NCBI GenBank assembly: GCA_033026295.1
Contig: CM065183.1
Coordinates: 2,418,001-2,482,000, forward strand
DNA from: Channa striata
Taxonomy: Eukaryota > Chordata > Actinopteri > Anabantiformes > Channidae
Direction: 5' to 3'
Length of the DNA: 64,000 nt
A program made the position numbers and the translations under genes. The notes below the pieces were generated by a model. That model saw only the letters and a list, made by a program, of their open reading frames with translations. It made no database searches and had not been told where the DNA came from. This document shows positions 25,035 to 36,099 of this stretch, in pieces. Within the stretch, counting starts at the first letter, position 1, and every line of letters begins with the position of its first letter.

Positions 25035-26400
25035 AGAGAAACTGTGTAACTGCCATTAATTCCAATGGCATTCATGTTATTTCAGATCTACAAACAAAAC
25101 TGTCCGATGGAAATGGCATTTGTGTACAAGTTAGCTAAAGGATTTTATTAAGAAAATATTTGGGACCTGATTACATTTCCTGTTAACAGGAAACATTGAA
25201 AATCAAACGCTGAACATATCACAGATTTGTCTTCCAACATCCAGTTCTGTTCATGACCATTGCTGTGTTCCATTCTCTTCCATAATTTGCTTTAGTGTTT
25301 ATTCTGTACACCCATCATCCACCGTGACCACTGCCTGGTGGCTCACAACGTCATTTAGCTCAAGGAATCAATGTTGTGGCTGAAGGCTGAAACAGTGACT
25401 GTCCACATTCACTGTTCAACATTTCTTTGTCACACTGGTGTCAAAATGAATAATAAAGTAATGGGACTCTGCTACTTACTTTAGTTGTCTTTAGTTATAT
25501 TATATAGACCCCTAACATTTGCTGACCTGCCTGTATTTAATATACTTTTTTTCATTAATTTGATGATAAAATTAGTTTTACTTAAATTTTGAAGTGACGT
25601 TGCACACTTGCCTTTCTATTTCATTTCAGTTAATATTTATTTTTATTCAAATCAGTCTCCTGACAGACAAACATCAGCTTGTTTACATGCAAGGCACTTT
25701 TCTGGGAGGGATTTGCTTGTTGTTTTGCATAATTCCAGCCTTGGACTGAGGTAAAATACAGCTTACTTAAATATAGCAGCATGAGATACAAATGAGTGTC
25801 TTCAAGTTGACTTAAAACACTGCTGCTTAGGGCATTCATTTTGCATCCATTCGTTCAGTCCAGCCCATTCTTGGGTCACCTTGAGGGATTTCTTTCCAAA
25901 TTAGGCCTAAGGACACAAGGATGAACTGATTAGGTTTGGTAGTTAGTAGTCAAGAGAAATATCATGAGTATCCCCTTGCTCTCAGGAATGCCTCGGTGTA
26001 CTGTGATTTCATCTGCGTCATCCACTCGGCCTCATGGTTAAACTGATTAGAATGTTGTAGACTGACAGTGATATAATGTTGCATGGTAGTCGAAGGCATA
26101 AAACTGATCAGCTTACTGGTTTCATACACGAGTGATGCTGAATTCTGAAGAGAAGCTTTGCAGAGTGTTTGGCTTATCCTGTGTCTCATGTGCATCACAC
26201 ATTTACTGTTTAATGGTGAAAAGTAAGTAATAAGTGATCAGTACCTGAGGTTGGACGATAAAGAGAGGTTGAAAAACAAATTGTATGGTGCTGCACAACC
26301 AATCTAGGAAGGTAAATGAATATTTTTGCACTTTTTAAAAAACAATAGAAGAAAGGTCATTATTTGTCAGTGTCTCTTTTAAGCTTTATTCCCCTTTTTT
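25035..26400. other. AT-rich non-coding sequence
   Basis: I see no gene, no repeat worth naming and no strong motif cluster. Confidence 0.5.
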
Positions 26401-26408
26401 TGTGGATC

Positions 26409-26430
26409 TGTGTGTGTGTGTGTGTGTGTG
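26409..26430. repeat. (TG)n microsatellite
   Basis: About eleven TG units. Confidence 0.92.
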
Positions 26431-26629
26431 CACGGAATTGGAGAGGGGAGGAGGATGGTTACAATGGGATTTAGTCATACTTAACTCGCAATTGAGGGTC
26501 CCCCTACACCACTTCCTTCACCCAGACACCTTTTTCATACACGAGTGAACCATTCATATTCCATCTGTTCCAGCTCTCACTCTTTGGGGAGGCTGTCAAT
26601 CTCCGACACTCATGTGATATGAATGGAGG

Positions 26630-26760
26630 TGGGGAGGGAGAGAGGGGGCTAGGCCAGGAGAGAGACAAAGGGAGACAGAAAGCGAGAGATAGAGAGAGAG
26701 AGAAAGAGAGAGAGCGATAGGAATAGTGGAGAGTGAGTGTAGGGGGAGAGAGAGGAGGCT
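26630..26760. repeat. (GA)-rich tract
   Basis: The plus strand is almost pure purine, with GAGAGAGAGA units. It explains the Ser-Leu-rich minus-strand frame across it, which I do not regard as a gene. Confidence 0.85.
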
Positions 26761-27019
26761 CGCCACTGGTGCTGAACTCCTGGGACCTTTCAGAAAAGCT
26801 CATCGCACATCAGTGTCCTGGCGAGCCACCGCTACGGAAGAGAGGACGAGCAAAGCAGCGACCGTCCGGGTGGGGGGCAGATAAAACAGCGTAAGAAAGG
26901 GAGGAGTAAACTGAGAGTGTGATCAATGTCTGCAGGAAACGCCGGAGTGAAAACAGAGATGGGAGCTCCACTTCCAGCTGAAGTCCATGCTGTGGAAGTG
27001 GAGCTGTGGTGACAGACAA

Positions 27020-28480
27020 ATTACACTACACTACACACAGAATCAGGTCTTTAAGAGTTCAAACTGAAAACTAAATGATAAATAGTTAATCAATTTTTCA
27101 CATTTATTTGCACAATACCATTTTTTCAAAGAAACCCCGCCATATGTAAATGTACTATTTATTTCCACAATAAGACTAATTTCCTGAGCCTGTGACAAAA
27201 TCCAGAAACAATTTATTTAGAAATGACTCCTTTTTTATACTTTGATACCTTTTGGACTTACGATTGCTTGTTTGATTAGTTTTGTGCATTTGGAACATGT
27301 TCAGGTGGTTTGATTTGTTTGAACATATTTTTATTCTGCAAACAACAGAGAAAAAAAATAGTTTAACTCCTTTATAAATATAGAAAAATAAACCACCATT
27401 TTACTAAGCGAGTAAAAAATATTAGGTAATTAGGTAATGCATTGCTTCAAGACCTTACTCTTTGAAATATTAGGAACATGTGTATTCCTAGTATCTTTCT
27501 TACTATTTTTCCTTCCTTAAACTTTAAGATGAAACATTGAGGCAGCCATCTAGGATATCTTTGCTGAGGTGTGGTGAGTTTTAGACAACTTTGGATAAGG
27601 GATAGAGAAAGATTGTAGTTTTATTAAATTAAAATATGTCTGAAAAGATTGTTAACACCATGCCTGTGATCATTCATCAACATTAGCCAAGTTCTGTGAA
27701 AAACCTATCATAGATATAAATATGTGGATCCCGTGTTTGTGACTTAGGCACTTTATTTAAATTATTAACTAATTCTTATTATGTTAACATGACCCAGTTG
27801 CAATTCCATTTTCTAGAAATCACAAATGAGTATTCGCAATTAGTTTTGAGGCAGATTAGCAGCAGGATGGTAAGGATGAGTGAAATTCCAGTGTTAATGT
27901 AGGTTGATGGTGAAGGACAGTGTTACTATGGCTCAACTATGATTTTTATTAGATGGTATAATAATCCTAATTTGAAGATCTATTGTTAATGTGAAAAAAT
28001 AAGACAAATCACAAATAGGAATAAATTAAAATGTGTTAAAAGGTAAATTAGCCTGCGCTTTTCTACCTGTTGGTACTCAAAGCACTTTACAACGCTTCTC
28101 TTTCACTCATTAACACACAATCATGCACACGATATTCACTTTAAAAGCTTTGTTTGCAAGGCTCGCCTGACTGACCAAGCAAGAAACCAAGTTTCATATT
28201 TTTGGTATTCTATTTTCTCATGGCATGCTGCACCTTGAGGTACTGCTGCTGCAATGTCTTTACTTTTCACTCAGATTGGCAATTTTGGGCTACCTGAAAA
28301 ACCTGAGTTGAATCACTTGTGGAGAAGAGCAAATAAGAAATCTTTTTTTTTTTGTCTTTTTTACCTTAGATTAATTTAAATGGAATGCCTGAACTTATAA
28401 GGTTATCAGTGACAGAATGAGCAAGAGCAGATATGAGCAGATATGAGCTGTATTTATCCGTTATTTTAATGTCTTTTCCT
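27020..28480. other. AT-rich non-coding sequence
   Basis: I see no gene. Minor features are AGGTAATTAGGTAAT (a short duplication near 27423) and a GAGCAGATAT pair in tandem near 28425-28446. Confidence 0.5.
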
Positions 28481-28483
28481 GTT

Positions 28484-28760
28484 CAGGATCACTGGGAGCT
28501 GGAGTCTATACCAGCTGTCTCTAAGTGAGAGGCAGGGTACACCCTGGATAGGTCTTCAGTCTGTCTCAGGGCAACAGAAAGAGACAACCATTCACACCTA
28601 CAGGCACAAGACAACCATTCACACCCACAGGCAATTTAGAGTCACCAGTTGACCTAACATGTATGTCTTTGGAGTTCACAGTAAGGCTGCAGCCTTGAAC
28701 CCAGAAGCTTGTCACTGTAAAACAGCAGTGCTAACCACTCTACCACTGTGTGCTCTTACC
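28484..28760 (+). repeat. Fish dispersed repeat fragment, internally deleted
   Basis: The phrases GGGAGCTGGAGTCTATACCA, GGGTACACCCTGGATAGGTC, CAATTTAGAGTCACCAGTTG, CCTAACATGTATGTCTTTGG and AGTGCTAACCACTCTACCAC occur in the order found in a very common teleost interspersed repeat. That repeat normally has a 'GGAGGAAACCGGAG' section between the last two phrases; it is missing here. A short internal duplication of the CAACCATTCACACC segment is also visible (28587-28626). The class of the element is uncertain to me. Confidence 0.72.
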
Positions 28761-28769
28761 TTTTAACGG

Positions 28770-30195
28770 AAATCTACATATATTATCACAGGGTCCACAA
28801 GCAACGTTTTGCGACTTTCGTGCTTCATGTCAGTTTTTGTAGAAGTTGAAGAAGATGTGTGGATGTTTAATCTTTTTCATTGCTACTTATCTGCCTGATC
28901 ACAGAACATTAACCCTTGCCCTCTCATTGTCCTTCTGTAGTTTGGGATTCCTATGGTCCTATACTGCTCCACCACTGACAGAGAAACTGATTGAATTTGA
29001 GGAAGAGTGAGATGTGGAGAGAGCAGCCAGGAGGAGGAGAGATGAGGGAGGGGTTATGTATGGCCGGGAGGCAGCACGGAGGCGACACATCTGTCGCAGT
29101 ATTAACTTTCTGCTCTGTGGGACCTGGGTGTCAGCGGTAGCCGCTGGGGCCTGACTTCAGCCATCATGGAGCTCAGATGGAGGAACAAAGCAGATCAGAC
29201 AACAGCCCAACCTCTAGTCTCTGCAGTGGCTGATGCTCGAGCTCCAGATTCTTCAAATACATGCACAAATACTCCTTTGAGTCCCTCATTGATAATTTTG
29301 GGCTTTTGTTTAAAAATAGCCTATTTTAATCTCATTTCTTCTCTGCGTATTGCAAACAGCTTTTTAATGAAACATAACGTTCAGTTAAACCAAGGTTTTA
29401 TTTGTGTTCTTATCAAGTTCAGTTTTGCTTTAGTGAAAAGCTATTCATACATTTTCACAGTTTCATAAAGAGCCTATTCTTCTGTGCCCTCATGCAAATA
29501 TGAAAAATATAAACAAGATTCTTCAACTTCACTGCAATAGGTCTGAAGAAGTCTTAGTTTGTACAGCAGTTTTCTTCCTTACCGTCAGGGGAAGGCCAAC
29601 AGTCAGAACCAGATCCAGGATCTAAGGATGCATATGACACTCTAAACCGCCTCAATGAGTCATACCTCACAACCATGAATAACTATGGGCCCAGGAGGCC
29701 AAGAGGTCATTGGGCCAGTGCACTAGAGCCTCTAAAGTTACTGTTCTTTTTTTCCCTTTGTTTGCTTGAAAGAGCTGATAAGATACAAATGATGCAAAAT
29801 GACTTAAAATACATTACAAAGTTCCAAAAAGAGGCATAAATTGGCTGAAAACACTGACTCAAAGTGGTCAAAGACATAGGCAAACCATCCAGAACTAGAA
29901 ATTGATTGACTATAAAGAAACACTGAATTATCAACAATGTAAACAATTAGTTTGTAAACTTCCATGAACAAATGTAAAATGACAACAGATTCAAAATGAC
30001 CAACAGGAAAGAGTTGAACTTTCCATGCTTACCAAAACCGTCACTAAAATGTAGACTAACAAAATTTGTTGCTCTATTTAATGGTGACAGCAACATTACA
30101 GCAAAAATACATCAGATAAAAAAAAATATATATATATATATAAAAGTTATAATTTTAGATTTTTGCAACATCAAAAACAAATTGATTGATAAATA
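28770..30195. other. Non-coding sequence
   Basis: I see no gene. The region includes a (TA)n stretch at about 30125-30142. The remaining frames are short and unrecognisable. Confidence 0.5.
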
Positions 30196-30199
30196 ACAT

Positions 30200-30780
30200 A
30201 TTTTTTACTGGATTCTTAATGAAATGCGCAAAGCTGATCCCTCGGTCCACTAAATTGGCATTTATTACCCATTGCTCTGATCCCAGTCTCCTGTGAGAAG
30301 CTAATCTCTAATGTGATTATGGTCACTTTGTCCAGGGAATGGCCCTCAGTGTCTTTAAATCAATAGAGCCTGTTAGGACTTCAATCTCAGAGGTGCTTTA
30401 TGAAATTTATTTTTTAACTGTCTCTAGGGTTCAGAGGGCTGTTATGGTCAAACTGACCCTGGAGCCCTACGGACTTTAACTGGCAAAAAGCCTCTGGTGC
30501 TGGAGGCCCTGCAAGTGCATCCTGAGGGATGCCAGGGTCACCGAGCTGCTGCTTCCTGTGCAGAGCTCCAGCTGCTGAGGTTGTTGTTTGTGTTGTGCCT
30601 GCTGCCGCTCACGTTGTTGTTGTTGTTGTTGCCGAGTGGCTTCTCCTCCTCTGCCTCTGTCTCCCTCCCTCCCCCCTTCCCTATCTATCTATCTCCGGCC
30701 TGCAGGGCATGGAGAAGGCCCATGAATTAATGAAGATGAGCGAGGTAATTAAACGTGGTGGTAATGGCGACACAGATCCT
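30200..30780. promoter_or_regulatory. Candidate conserved non-coding element cluster
   Basis: A unique block with GCATTTATTACCC, GAAGCTAATCTC, TCTAATGTGATTATGG and GAATTAATGAAGATG. It also holds a GC-rich stretch around 30440-30600 and a short GTT repeat at about 30613-30631. No domain is visible in the overlapping frames. Conservation must be tested by alignment. Confidence 0.3.
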
Positions 30781-30859
30781 GAGAGGGTTTCAGAGGGACA
30801 GGAGGTCCACATGGGGCCTCGGCCTGCCTGCTCTACTATCACCCTCCACCCTTCCTCCG

Positions 30860-31170
30860 TCCCCCTGGTCCCCAGTTTGCATGGCACACAGATATGGCTT
30901 GATTGGCCTGCTGGGCACGGGAGGAGGAGGGTTGGTGATGTTGGCACCCAGGGGAGGTGGAGGGAGAGGCAGGATGGAGGGGGGTAGATTGAGCTCAGGC
31001 CTCACCTGTGGCCCCGGAGCCCCTCCCTGGATCCCTCCCCTGGCAGCCAGGTCACGCTGTGTGGTCCAAACACCCCCTGCCTGGGGAGGAGAGGAGGAAA
31101 ACAACAGCATGGAGGGAAGGGAGGTGTCGAGGGAAGGATGGAGGGGATAAGGGAGGTAGGGCAAGAACTG
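30860..31170. repeat. G-rich purine-biased tract
   Basis: Repeated GGAGG, GGGAGG and GGGGGG runs on the plus strand, with G-quadruplex potential. Long frames on both strands here (up to about 150 codons) arise because stop codons are rare in G/C-rich sequence. They are Pro-rich on one strand and Gly/Arg-rich on the other, with no domain. Confidence 0.55.
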
Positions 31171-31349
31171 TAGGAGCACTTCCAGGGATTATGGCCTCAT
31201 GCTGGCCCACTGGGGTGCAGCCTTGATGGACGTCTGACTGGCAAGCACTTGCCCTTTTAGAAGATGTGATGCTTACCGACCACCCCGATACCGCACAGCC
31301 CAGCAGCTGGAAGAGACCAGCAGACTCCACTCTGGTCACTTATCACAGC

Positions 31350-32195
31350 TGTGTTGTGTCAAAAACTTTATTTCATTATTATTTCAGCATTATTTCTTTA
31401 AAATCAATGCAGAAGCAGCATAGTTAACTGCAAGTATATCTTAATTCTTAGCATACACCTTTTTAAGTTGAACAAAGCACAGGTGGAGCATTTACTGACA
31501 CAGTTCAAAACAATAAGAGCATTCTCAATCAGAAATATTTTATTAACTATGTAACATTTTGTTCTTAAATTTTATTATCTTTAAAGTTGATACAACTTTA
31601 CTGCAGACCTCAGGGTTTTAGAAAAGGACGTATTATTCCCACTTTATTTAGAGGAGGCAGCTGATTTCTTTTTTTTTGTTAGTTTTTTTGGTTTAGTACA
31701 CTACAGCAAGATTCCATTTATGTTCAGGAATCTGTCTAAATGCAAACTATGCTTAATTGTTACAAAGCAATAAGATTTTTTAAATACAAGTTAGGAAAAA
31801 AACTAAACAAAAAGACAAACTTCTAGTTGACCTACAAAAAATATTAATTCCAATGCAGATTATAATGGCCAGAGATTCAAAAACCCAAAATCTGTTTTAG
31901 TTTTAACACTGTTAAATAGCTCTGCATTTGTAGATGCAGTGTAAGATTGAAATAGTGCTTAGCGCTTACAATACTCTGAATGGAAGAATAGCAGGAGTAA
32001 AATCGCACAGTTATAACTACTTTTGAACTGTCTCGGTTTGTATTATACTTTAAGAGCCTGGTTGTGTACGTGAACCTTCTTGATGCAGCCATCTTGACCC
32101 TTGACTTCATAGAGCATCTGTTTTTGATGTTCTCAAAGCAAAGATATGCTTCTTTTTTTTTGAAAGGACACTTACCGCTGCTTTGTACCTAACAA
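31350..32195. other. AT-rich sequence upstream of a possible terminal exon
   Basis: I see no gene. It holds T runs and, near 32089, GCCATCTTG, which matches a YY1 site. A polypyrimidine tract followed by AG lies at about 32150-32166 and could serve as a splice acceptor. Confidence 0.4.
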
Positions 32196-32198
32196 AAC

Positions 32199-32366
32199 AT
32201 GAGTGAACAGCCAACAAGTGACCTGTCGTCCCACCTGGTCCCTTCATGCTTTGCCTTGTCGGCTCTCATTTGCTTCCCCTCCGTGTTCGCTATTGTGCTT
32301 CCTGTGATTTTAACTTTGCCACATGCACGTAAAAGTGATTTTCTCTTGCTATGTTTTACAGTTTAA
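32199..32366 (+). CDS. Possible small open reading frame, one predicted membrane helix
   Basis: An ATG opens 55 codons ending at TAA. The peptide starts MSEQPTSDLSSH. A long apolar stretch follows, at roughly residues 13-41 (VPSCFALSALICF, then VFAIVLPVIL), and then a basic HARK and a second short apolar end. A single-pass membrane peptide is imaginable. However, T-rich plus strands give Leu/Phe/Val-rich frames by chance, and I do not recognise the protein. An in-frame stop precedes the ATG closely. Downstream there is a Pumilio-type motif (TGTACATA) and a poly(A) signal, so this could sit in a 3' UTR instead. Low confidence. Confidence 0.12.
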   Translation: MSEQPTSDLSSHLVPSCFALSALICFPSVFAIVLPVILTLPHARKSDFLLLCFTV

Positions 32367-32388
32367 CGTCATTTTAAACTGTCTACTT

Positions 32389-32396
32389 TGTACATA
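32389..32396 (+). promoter_or_regulatory. Pumilio-type motif TGTACATA
   Basis: Matches the UGUANAUA consensus on the plus strand, 244 bases upstream of a poly(A) signal in T-rich, 3'-UTR-like sequence. A single 8-mer can occur by chance. Confidence 0.2.
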
Positions 32397-32639
32397 TTTC
32401 TACTTCGTGTAATGTTTTTTTCGTTCTCTAAACCTTTTTTTCTGACATGTTTAGCTTTTTTTTTTCTGTGATCATTTTTATATGTTGTGTATTATTGTTT
32501 TCTATTTGAAAACATTGTGCAACATTAGTTTCAAATATGTGGCATTAAGAGACCAGATGGTGGTAACTGGTTGCTGTTTTCTGTTTTGCTTTCCTAATAC
32601 ATGTCTTCTTTAAAATATTTAACTGTTGTGCTCACATGT

Positions 32640-32645
32640 AATAAA
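32640..32645 (+). terminator. Possible poly(A) signal AATAAA
   Basis: AATAAA lies at the end of a roughly 300-base T-rich tract and is followed by a T/C-rich stretch. This is consistent with, but does not prove, a transcript end on the plus strand. Confidence 0.25.
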
Positions 32646-32699
32646 GGCCCCTTTCCTTAAAAGTTGAGATTTTTTTAAAATAAATGAACAAATGTTTAA

Positions 32700-33140
32700 T
32701 TGTGTAACTTGCCAATTTTAACAACAGCAGGCTACAGTAGGCTAAATAGGTAAAAGTTATAGTGTGACATTACAAAGTCGCAGTTTTAAATTGATAAATA
32801 TTAAATAAATGGCGAAATATTGCACTTATGAGGAATATTGTTGCCATTAAATATAGCTAATTCAACACAGTGTTAAACCTTCCTCTGTCCTAATGTTTTT
32901 GTGTGTGATGGCATCAAACTCAAAATGTTCTGATATTTACAAAAAATAAATTGGACAGTGAAGATACTGCAAATATACAATACATACATATGAGAATTTT
33001 TTTAAAGCAATTGAACAGATGACATGTTTGAAGTTTAATTGATTTTAGAAAATGTTAATTTTTTCCGGACACTGGGTTTATAAATAAACCAGCTACTTAT
33101 CTGAAGAAAGTACAGTGTATAAATACACTAAATAGAGCTT
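32700..33140. other. AT-rich spacer
   Basis: I see nothing here beyond AT-rich DNA. Confidence 0.5.
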
Positions 33141-33149
33141 TGTGAGGTG

Positions 33150-33700
33150 TTAAAAGAGGTGTGATGAACTGATGGATCTGATGATGAACCCCAAGGCGAG
33201 TCCTGGAGCTGCTGCTCTGGGCCTCTCTGACTCACAGCACTATTAGAGGACTCAGTGGACAGTAGAGGCAGTTTCACCCAGGAGAGCCTCCCAACCCTCC
33301 TCCATGTTTATTTGTCTTCTGAGCCTGCATCGGGCTAATTAGAGAGGCCTTTACTTTGGTCTGGAGCCATATCCCTGCCCCAGGGGTGGCAGGACAAGCT
33401 CCACTTAGCCCTGTCAGGTCTCCCCGTCTCCCAGCCCACGCCAAAACACGTGTCCTCCTGATGGCTTCTGGGAATTTGATGCCGTGAGGCAGCAGGTAGG
33501 ATGTTCAGCACACTCCCTCCATACCCCTCCAGCCCCCACCCCCCTACCCTTGTGTCCCAAGACGCTGTTTGTCATCAGCGACCCTGAAGTTCGTTATGTA
33601 AACAAAAATTTGTCCTAATTAACGGGAGGGAAGTGTTGTCTTGGGAACAGAAGGGGAGGGCTTGGTTGGTGCCAGGTGGCCTTTTGTGTATTTTTATACT
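33150..33700. promoter_or_regulatory. Candidate conserved non-coding element cluster
   Basis: A unique GC-richer block with GGGCTAATTAGAGAGGCC (a palindromic TAATTA-type core), ATGTAAACAAAAATTTG (a TAAACA forkhead core) and GTCCTAATTAACGGG. No open frame with any domain. A strong compositional contrast with the AT-rich DNA before it. Confidence 0.35.
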
Positions 33701-33949
33701 TGCATATATGAATAAACGAATAAACATATATTACATTCAATAAACCATGAAACTTTGTCAGCACATTTTCATGTGCACGAATAGGGCAGAGTATGGTTGA
33801 GGAACAGATGAGAAAAAAAGAAGAATATACGATGAAATATAAGAAGCAGAAAGGAAAATAGACAATAGCTGTGGTCCCAGTGGGGAGAAGAGGAATACCC
33901 CTTCATTGGCGAGGGAGTGCAGAAATGCACTTATTACAGAAGGGTAGAT

Positions 33950-34105
33950 GGGTGAGTGGGGGGGTAAGAGAACAGGTGCGCTGCAGACCCCCTCTTGGGA
34001 CCACCACACCACCTCTGGGACCTAAGAGAGAGGGAAGGAGGGAGGGATGCGGATGGGACGAGGGGGGGATGCAGGAGGGATGGTGGAGACGGAGAGTGGG
34101 GCAAG
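33950..34105 (+). repeat. G-rich tract with G-quadruplex potential
   Basis: Many closely spaced GGG and GGGG runs on the plus strand (GGGTGAGTGGGGGGG, GAAGGAGGGAGGG, GGGACGAGGGGGG). Opposite-strand frames here are composition artefacts. Confidence 0.5.
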
Positions 34106-34280
34106 CTTAGCTCATTAGAGAGAGTTTGCTTCTGCTAAGTCACTTCCCCCCCGGGAGGCGGCTAATCATCGCACGGGGACTGGCAGCCAGTTAGAGATGA
34201 GGTGAAAAAAGAGAGACTTATTTAGCATCCGTCCGTCTTATCTGCATCCACAAACCCACTGTGCATTCATCTGATCCTTC
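34106..34280. promoter_or_regulatory. Candidate conserved non-coding element
   Basis: Contains TTAGCTCATTAGAGAG, GGCGGCTAATCATCGC (a bicoid/OTX-like TAATC core) and ACTTATTTAGCATCC. Unique, and not coding. Texture-based call. Confidence 0.3.
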
Positions 34281-34289
34281 TACACGCAA

Positions 34290-35515
34290 GGGTCAAAGGG
34301 ACAAAGCACCGTCCAGTCTCAACAGCTGTAGCATCAGTGCAGAGGGGAATCAGCAGAGAGGATGATGGGATAAATTCTCCAACTTTAATCCTCATCAGTT
34401 TTGGTTATATCATGTTACTTTACTGAAGTACTGTACTCAGTTTCTGTTTGTCAACTCCACTGCATTTCAAAGCCAAAAAAATACATTAAGTACTTCAAAA
34501 TTATGATTATTATTTTAAAAATATATGTATGTATGAATCCATTGTTACCAGTGACAATAATGTCCATGTCACAATGTAAAAGTGATAAACACCATTATAA
34601 TACAAAAATATCATATTCATCGATGTAAAATGAGCCATTCGACATGCAGAGTTTTTATTTTTACTTTGCTTCTTTTTGAGCTAATAATCTTGGACTTGAA
34701 TGAAATCAGACACTGATCCAAACACGCTGCAAACTCAACAAAGCCTTCATCACAGAAGAACGATTCTGGCCTGACTAAGTCAAATCACCAAACCTTAGCA
34801 CGACTGAATGGGAATTTCGACTCCTGAAGAGACGACTGATGGTAAAAGCCCCATTTGTGTGTGTGTGTTGGTTGAATAATAACAAACATAAAATACACAA
34901 AATACACATTTAGAATAGAAGAAAATAATTTTACACAAACAAAAAATATGTTACATGTAGAAAGCAAGTTGTACATGAGTGTCTCAGAATGTTTCAGCAA
35001 AGTACACATATCTTAATAACTATATGCGGGGGGGTAATTGTAATTGAAGTGTTTTGACTACAGTTATAACTACAGTATTGTAATAGTATAAAATTATGAT
35101 TAAGCATGTGTAAACACTGGAGCGTGTGCGTGGTTCAGAGGTCAGTGGGAGTCTATCCTATGAGGACAATGAAATGTTGTGGCCAAAGCCATTCAAATAA
35201 TTGTCCTTTATTTTTATTTGAAATCTGATACGAATGTTTAATGTTCTCTGCTGCTGTTTGCAGAACATCTTACAGAATATATGTCCAAGTGAAAATCCGA
35301 ATATAAAACTGGTAAATCCCTTCAGAACCATAGTTGATGATTAAACCTTTCCCCCACTAGGGCCTTCTTCCACTTACACTGTCAGCAGCTCAGACGACGG
35401 GCTCGTGTTGCCATGTTGTGTTTTGACTGATTGTCTGCAGTATGAGAGGCTCTGATTGCAGCTATGCACCAGCCTGTAGATACACTGTTCGACCAAGAAA
35501 AACAAACCATGTAAT
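34290..35515. other. AT-rich non-coding sequence
   Basis: I see no gene. Short AT-rich frames only. Confidence 0.5.
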
Positions 35516-35521
35516 CAGGGG

Positions 35522-35542
35522 CTTTTTTTTTTTTTTTTTTGG
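35522..35542. repeat. Poly(T) run
   Basis: About twenty uninterrupted T residues. It could be the reverse-strand A tail of a retroposed sequence, but no element body is recognisable beside it. Confidence 0.85.
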
Positions 35543-35612
35543 CTGCTTTTCATACTATTAAATTGTTTTGACAACTTCTGATAGCTATCTAACGAGTGCT
35601 AATTAGTTAGCA

Positions 35613-36014
35613 TTAATGAAAACAAACAGGAAAAAACGTACAAAATGACTTCAGACCCAGGCGAAACCAATATTCCACGTGTCTCTTCAAGACGTTTAGT
35701 CCTCGTGGATCAATAAAGGCTGGCGGAGAAGTTGGAGATGCAATCAAATAAGTTAACCTACCAATGAAAAATCTTTTTTTTGTGACGTTAGGTCCTGACA
35801 GTGAGGAAGTGTGCTCAAAGTGCATCGTCTTTGCCGGCAAGCATGTTGTGACGAGGCTGTGGCCGAGCACACACAGCTCTTCATCTTGGTTTACAAGTGC
35901 CACTAGAAGTGAATTCACCTGAGAGGATGACAGCTTTCTACAGCCAAGGACATGTGGAAAATCACAATGGCAGAGCAAAGTGCGTCTTTGTACTGAACAA
36001 GAGCACTTCACCAT
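35613..36014 (-). other. Unrecognised 133-codon open frame
   Basis: The longest frame in this part of the window, on the minus strand, and not low-complexity. The peptide has scattered Cys and aromatic residues. I see no signal peptide, clear membrane helix or domain motif. It ends next to the 30-bp hairpin at 36028-36095 and downstream of a poly(T) run, so it could be a decayed piece of an unknown mobile element. A chance open frame is at least as likely. Confidence 0.12.
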
Positions 36015-36027
36015 CTCCTGATGAGAG

Positions 36028-36095
36028 TCTGATGCCAGTAGAAATCTCTAGATTCCAGACATCTTTGGAATCTAGAGATTTCTACTGACATCAGA
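36028..36095. repeat. Near-perfect 30-bp inverted repeat with an 8-base loop
   Basis: The left arm (36028-36057) and right arm (36066-36095) pair at 29 of 30 positions. The only mismatch is in the TGATGCCAG/CTGACATCA part, and the loop is GACATCTT. The inner arms contain TCTAGAGATTTCTACTG and its complement. This degree of pairing cannot be chance. It may be a hairpin RNA, a recent palindromic insertion or a MITE remnant. Confidence 0.93.
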
Positions 36096-36099
36096 TAAA

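Noticed and set aside
24513..25049. 178-codon plus-strand open frame
   Set aside because: It runs through (GTT)n and (CA)n arrays, giving poly-Leu and Thr-His stretches. The remainder has no domain and overlaps other open frames.
30529..31179. Long overlapping frames on both strands (up to about 150 codons)
   Set aside because: G/C-rich, purine-biased DNA has few stops. The peptides are Pro-rich or Gly/Arg-rich without any domain, and both strands are open at once.
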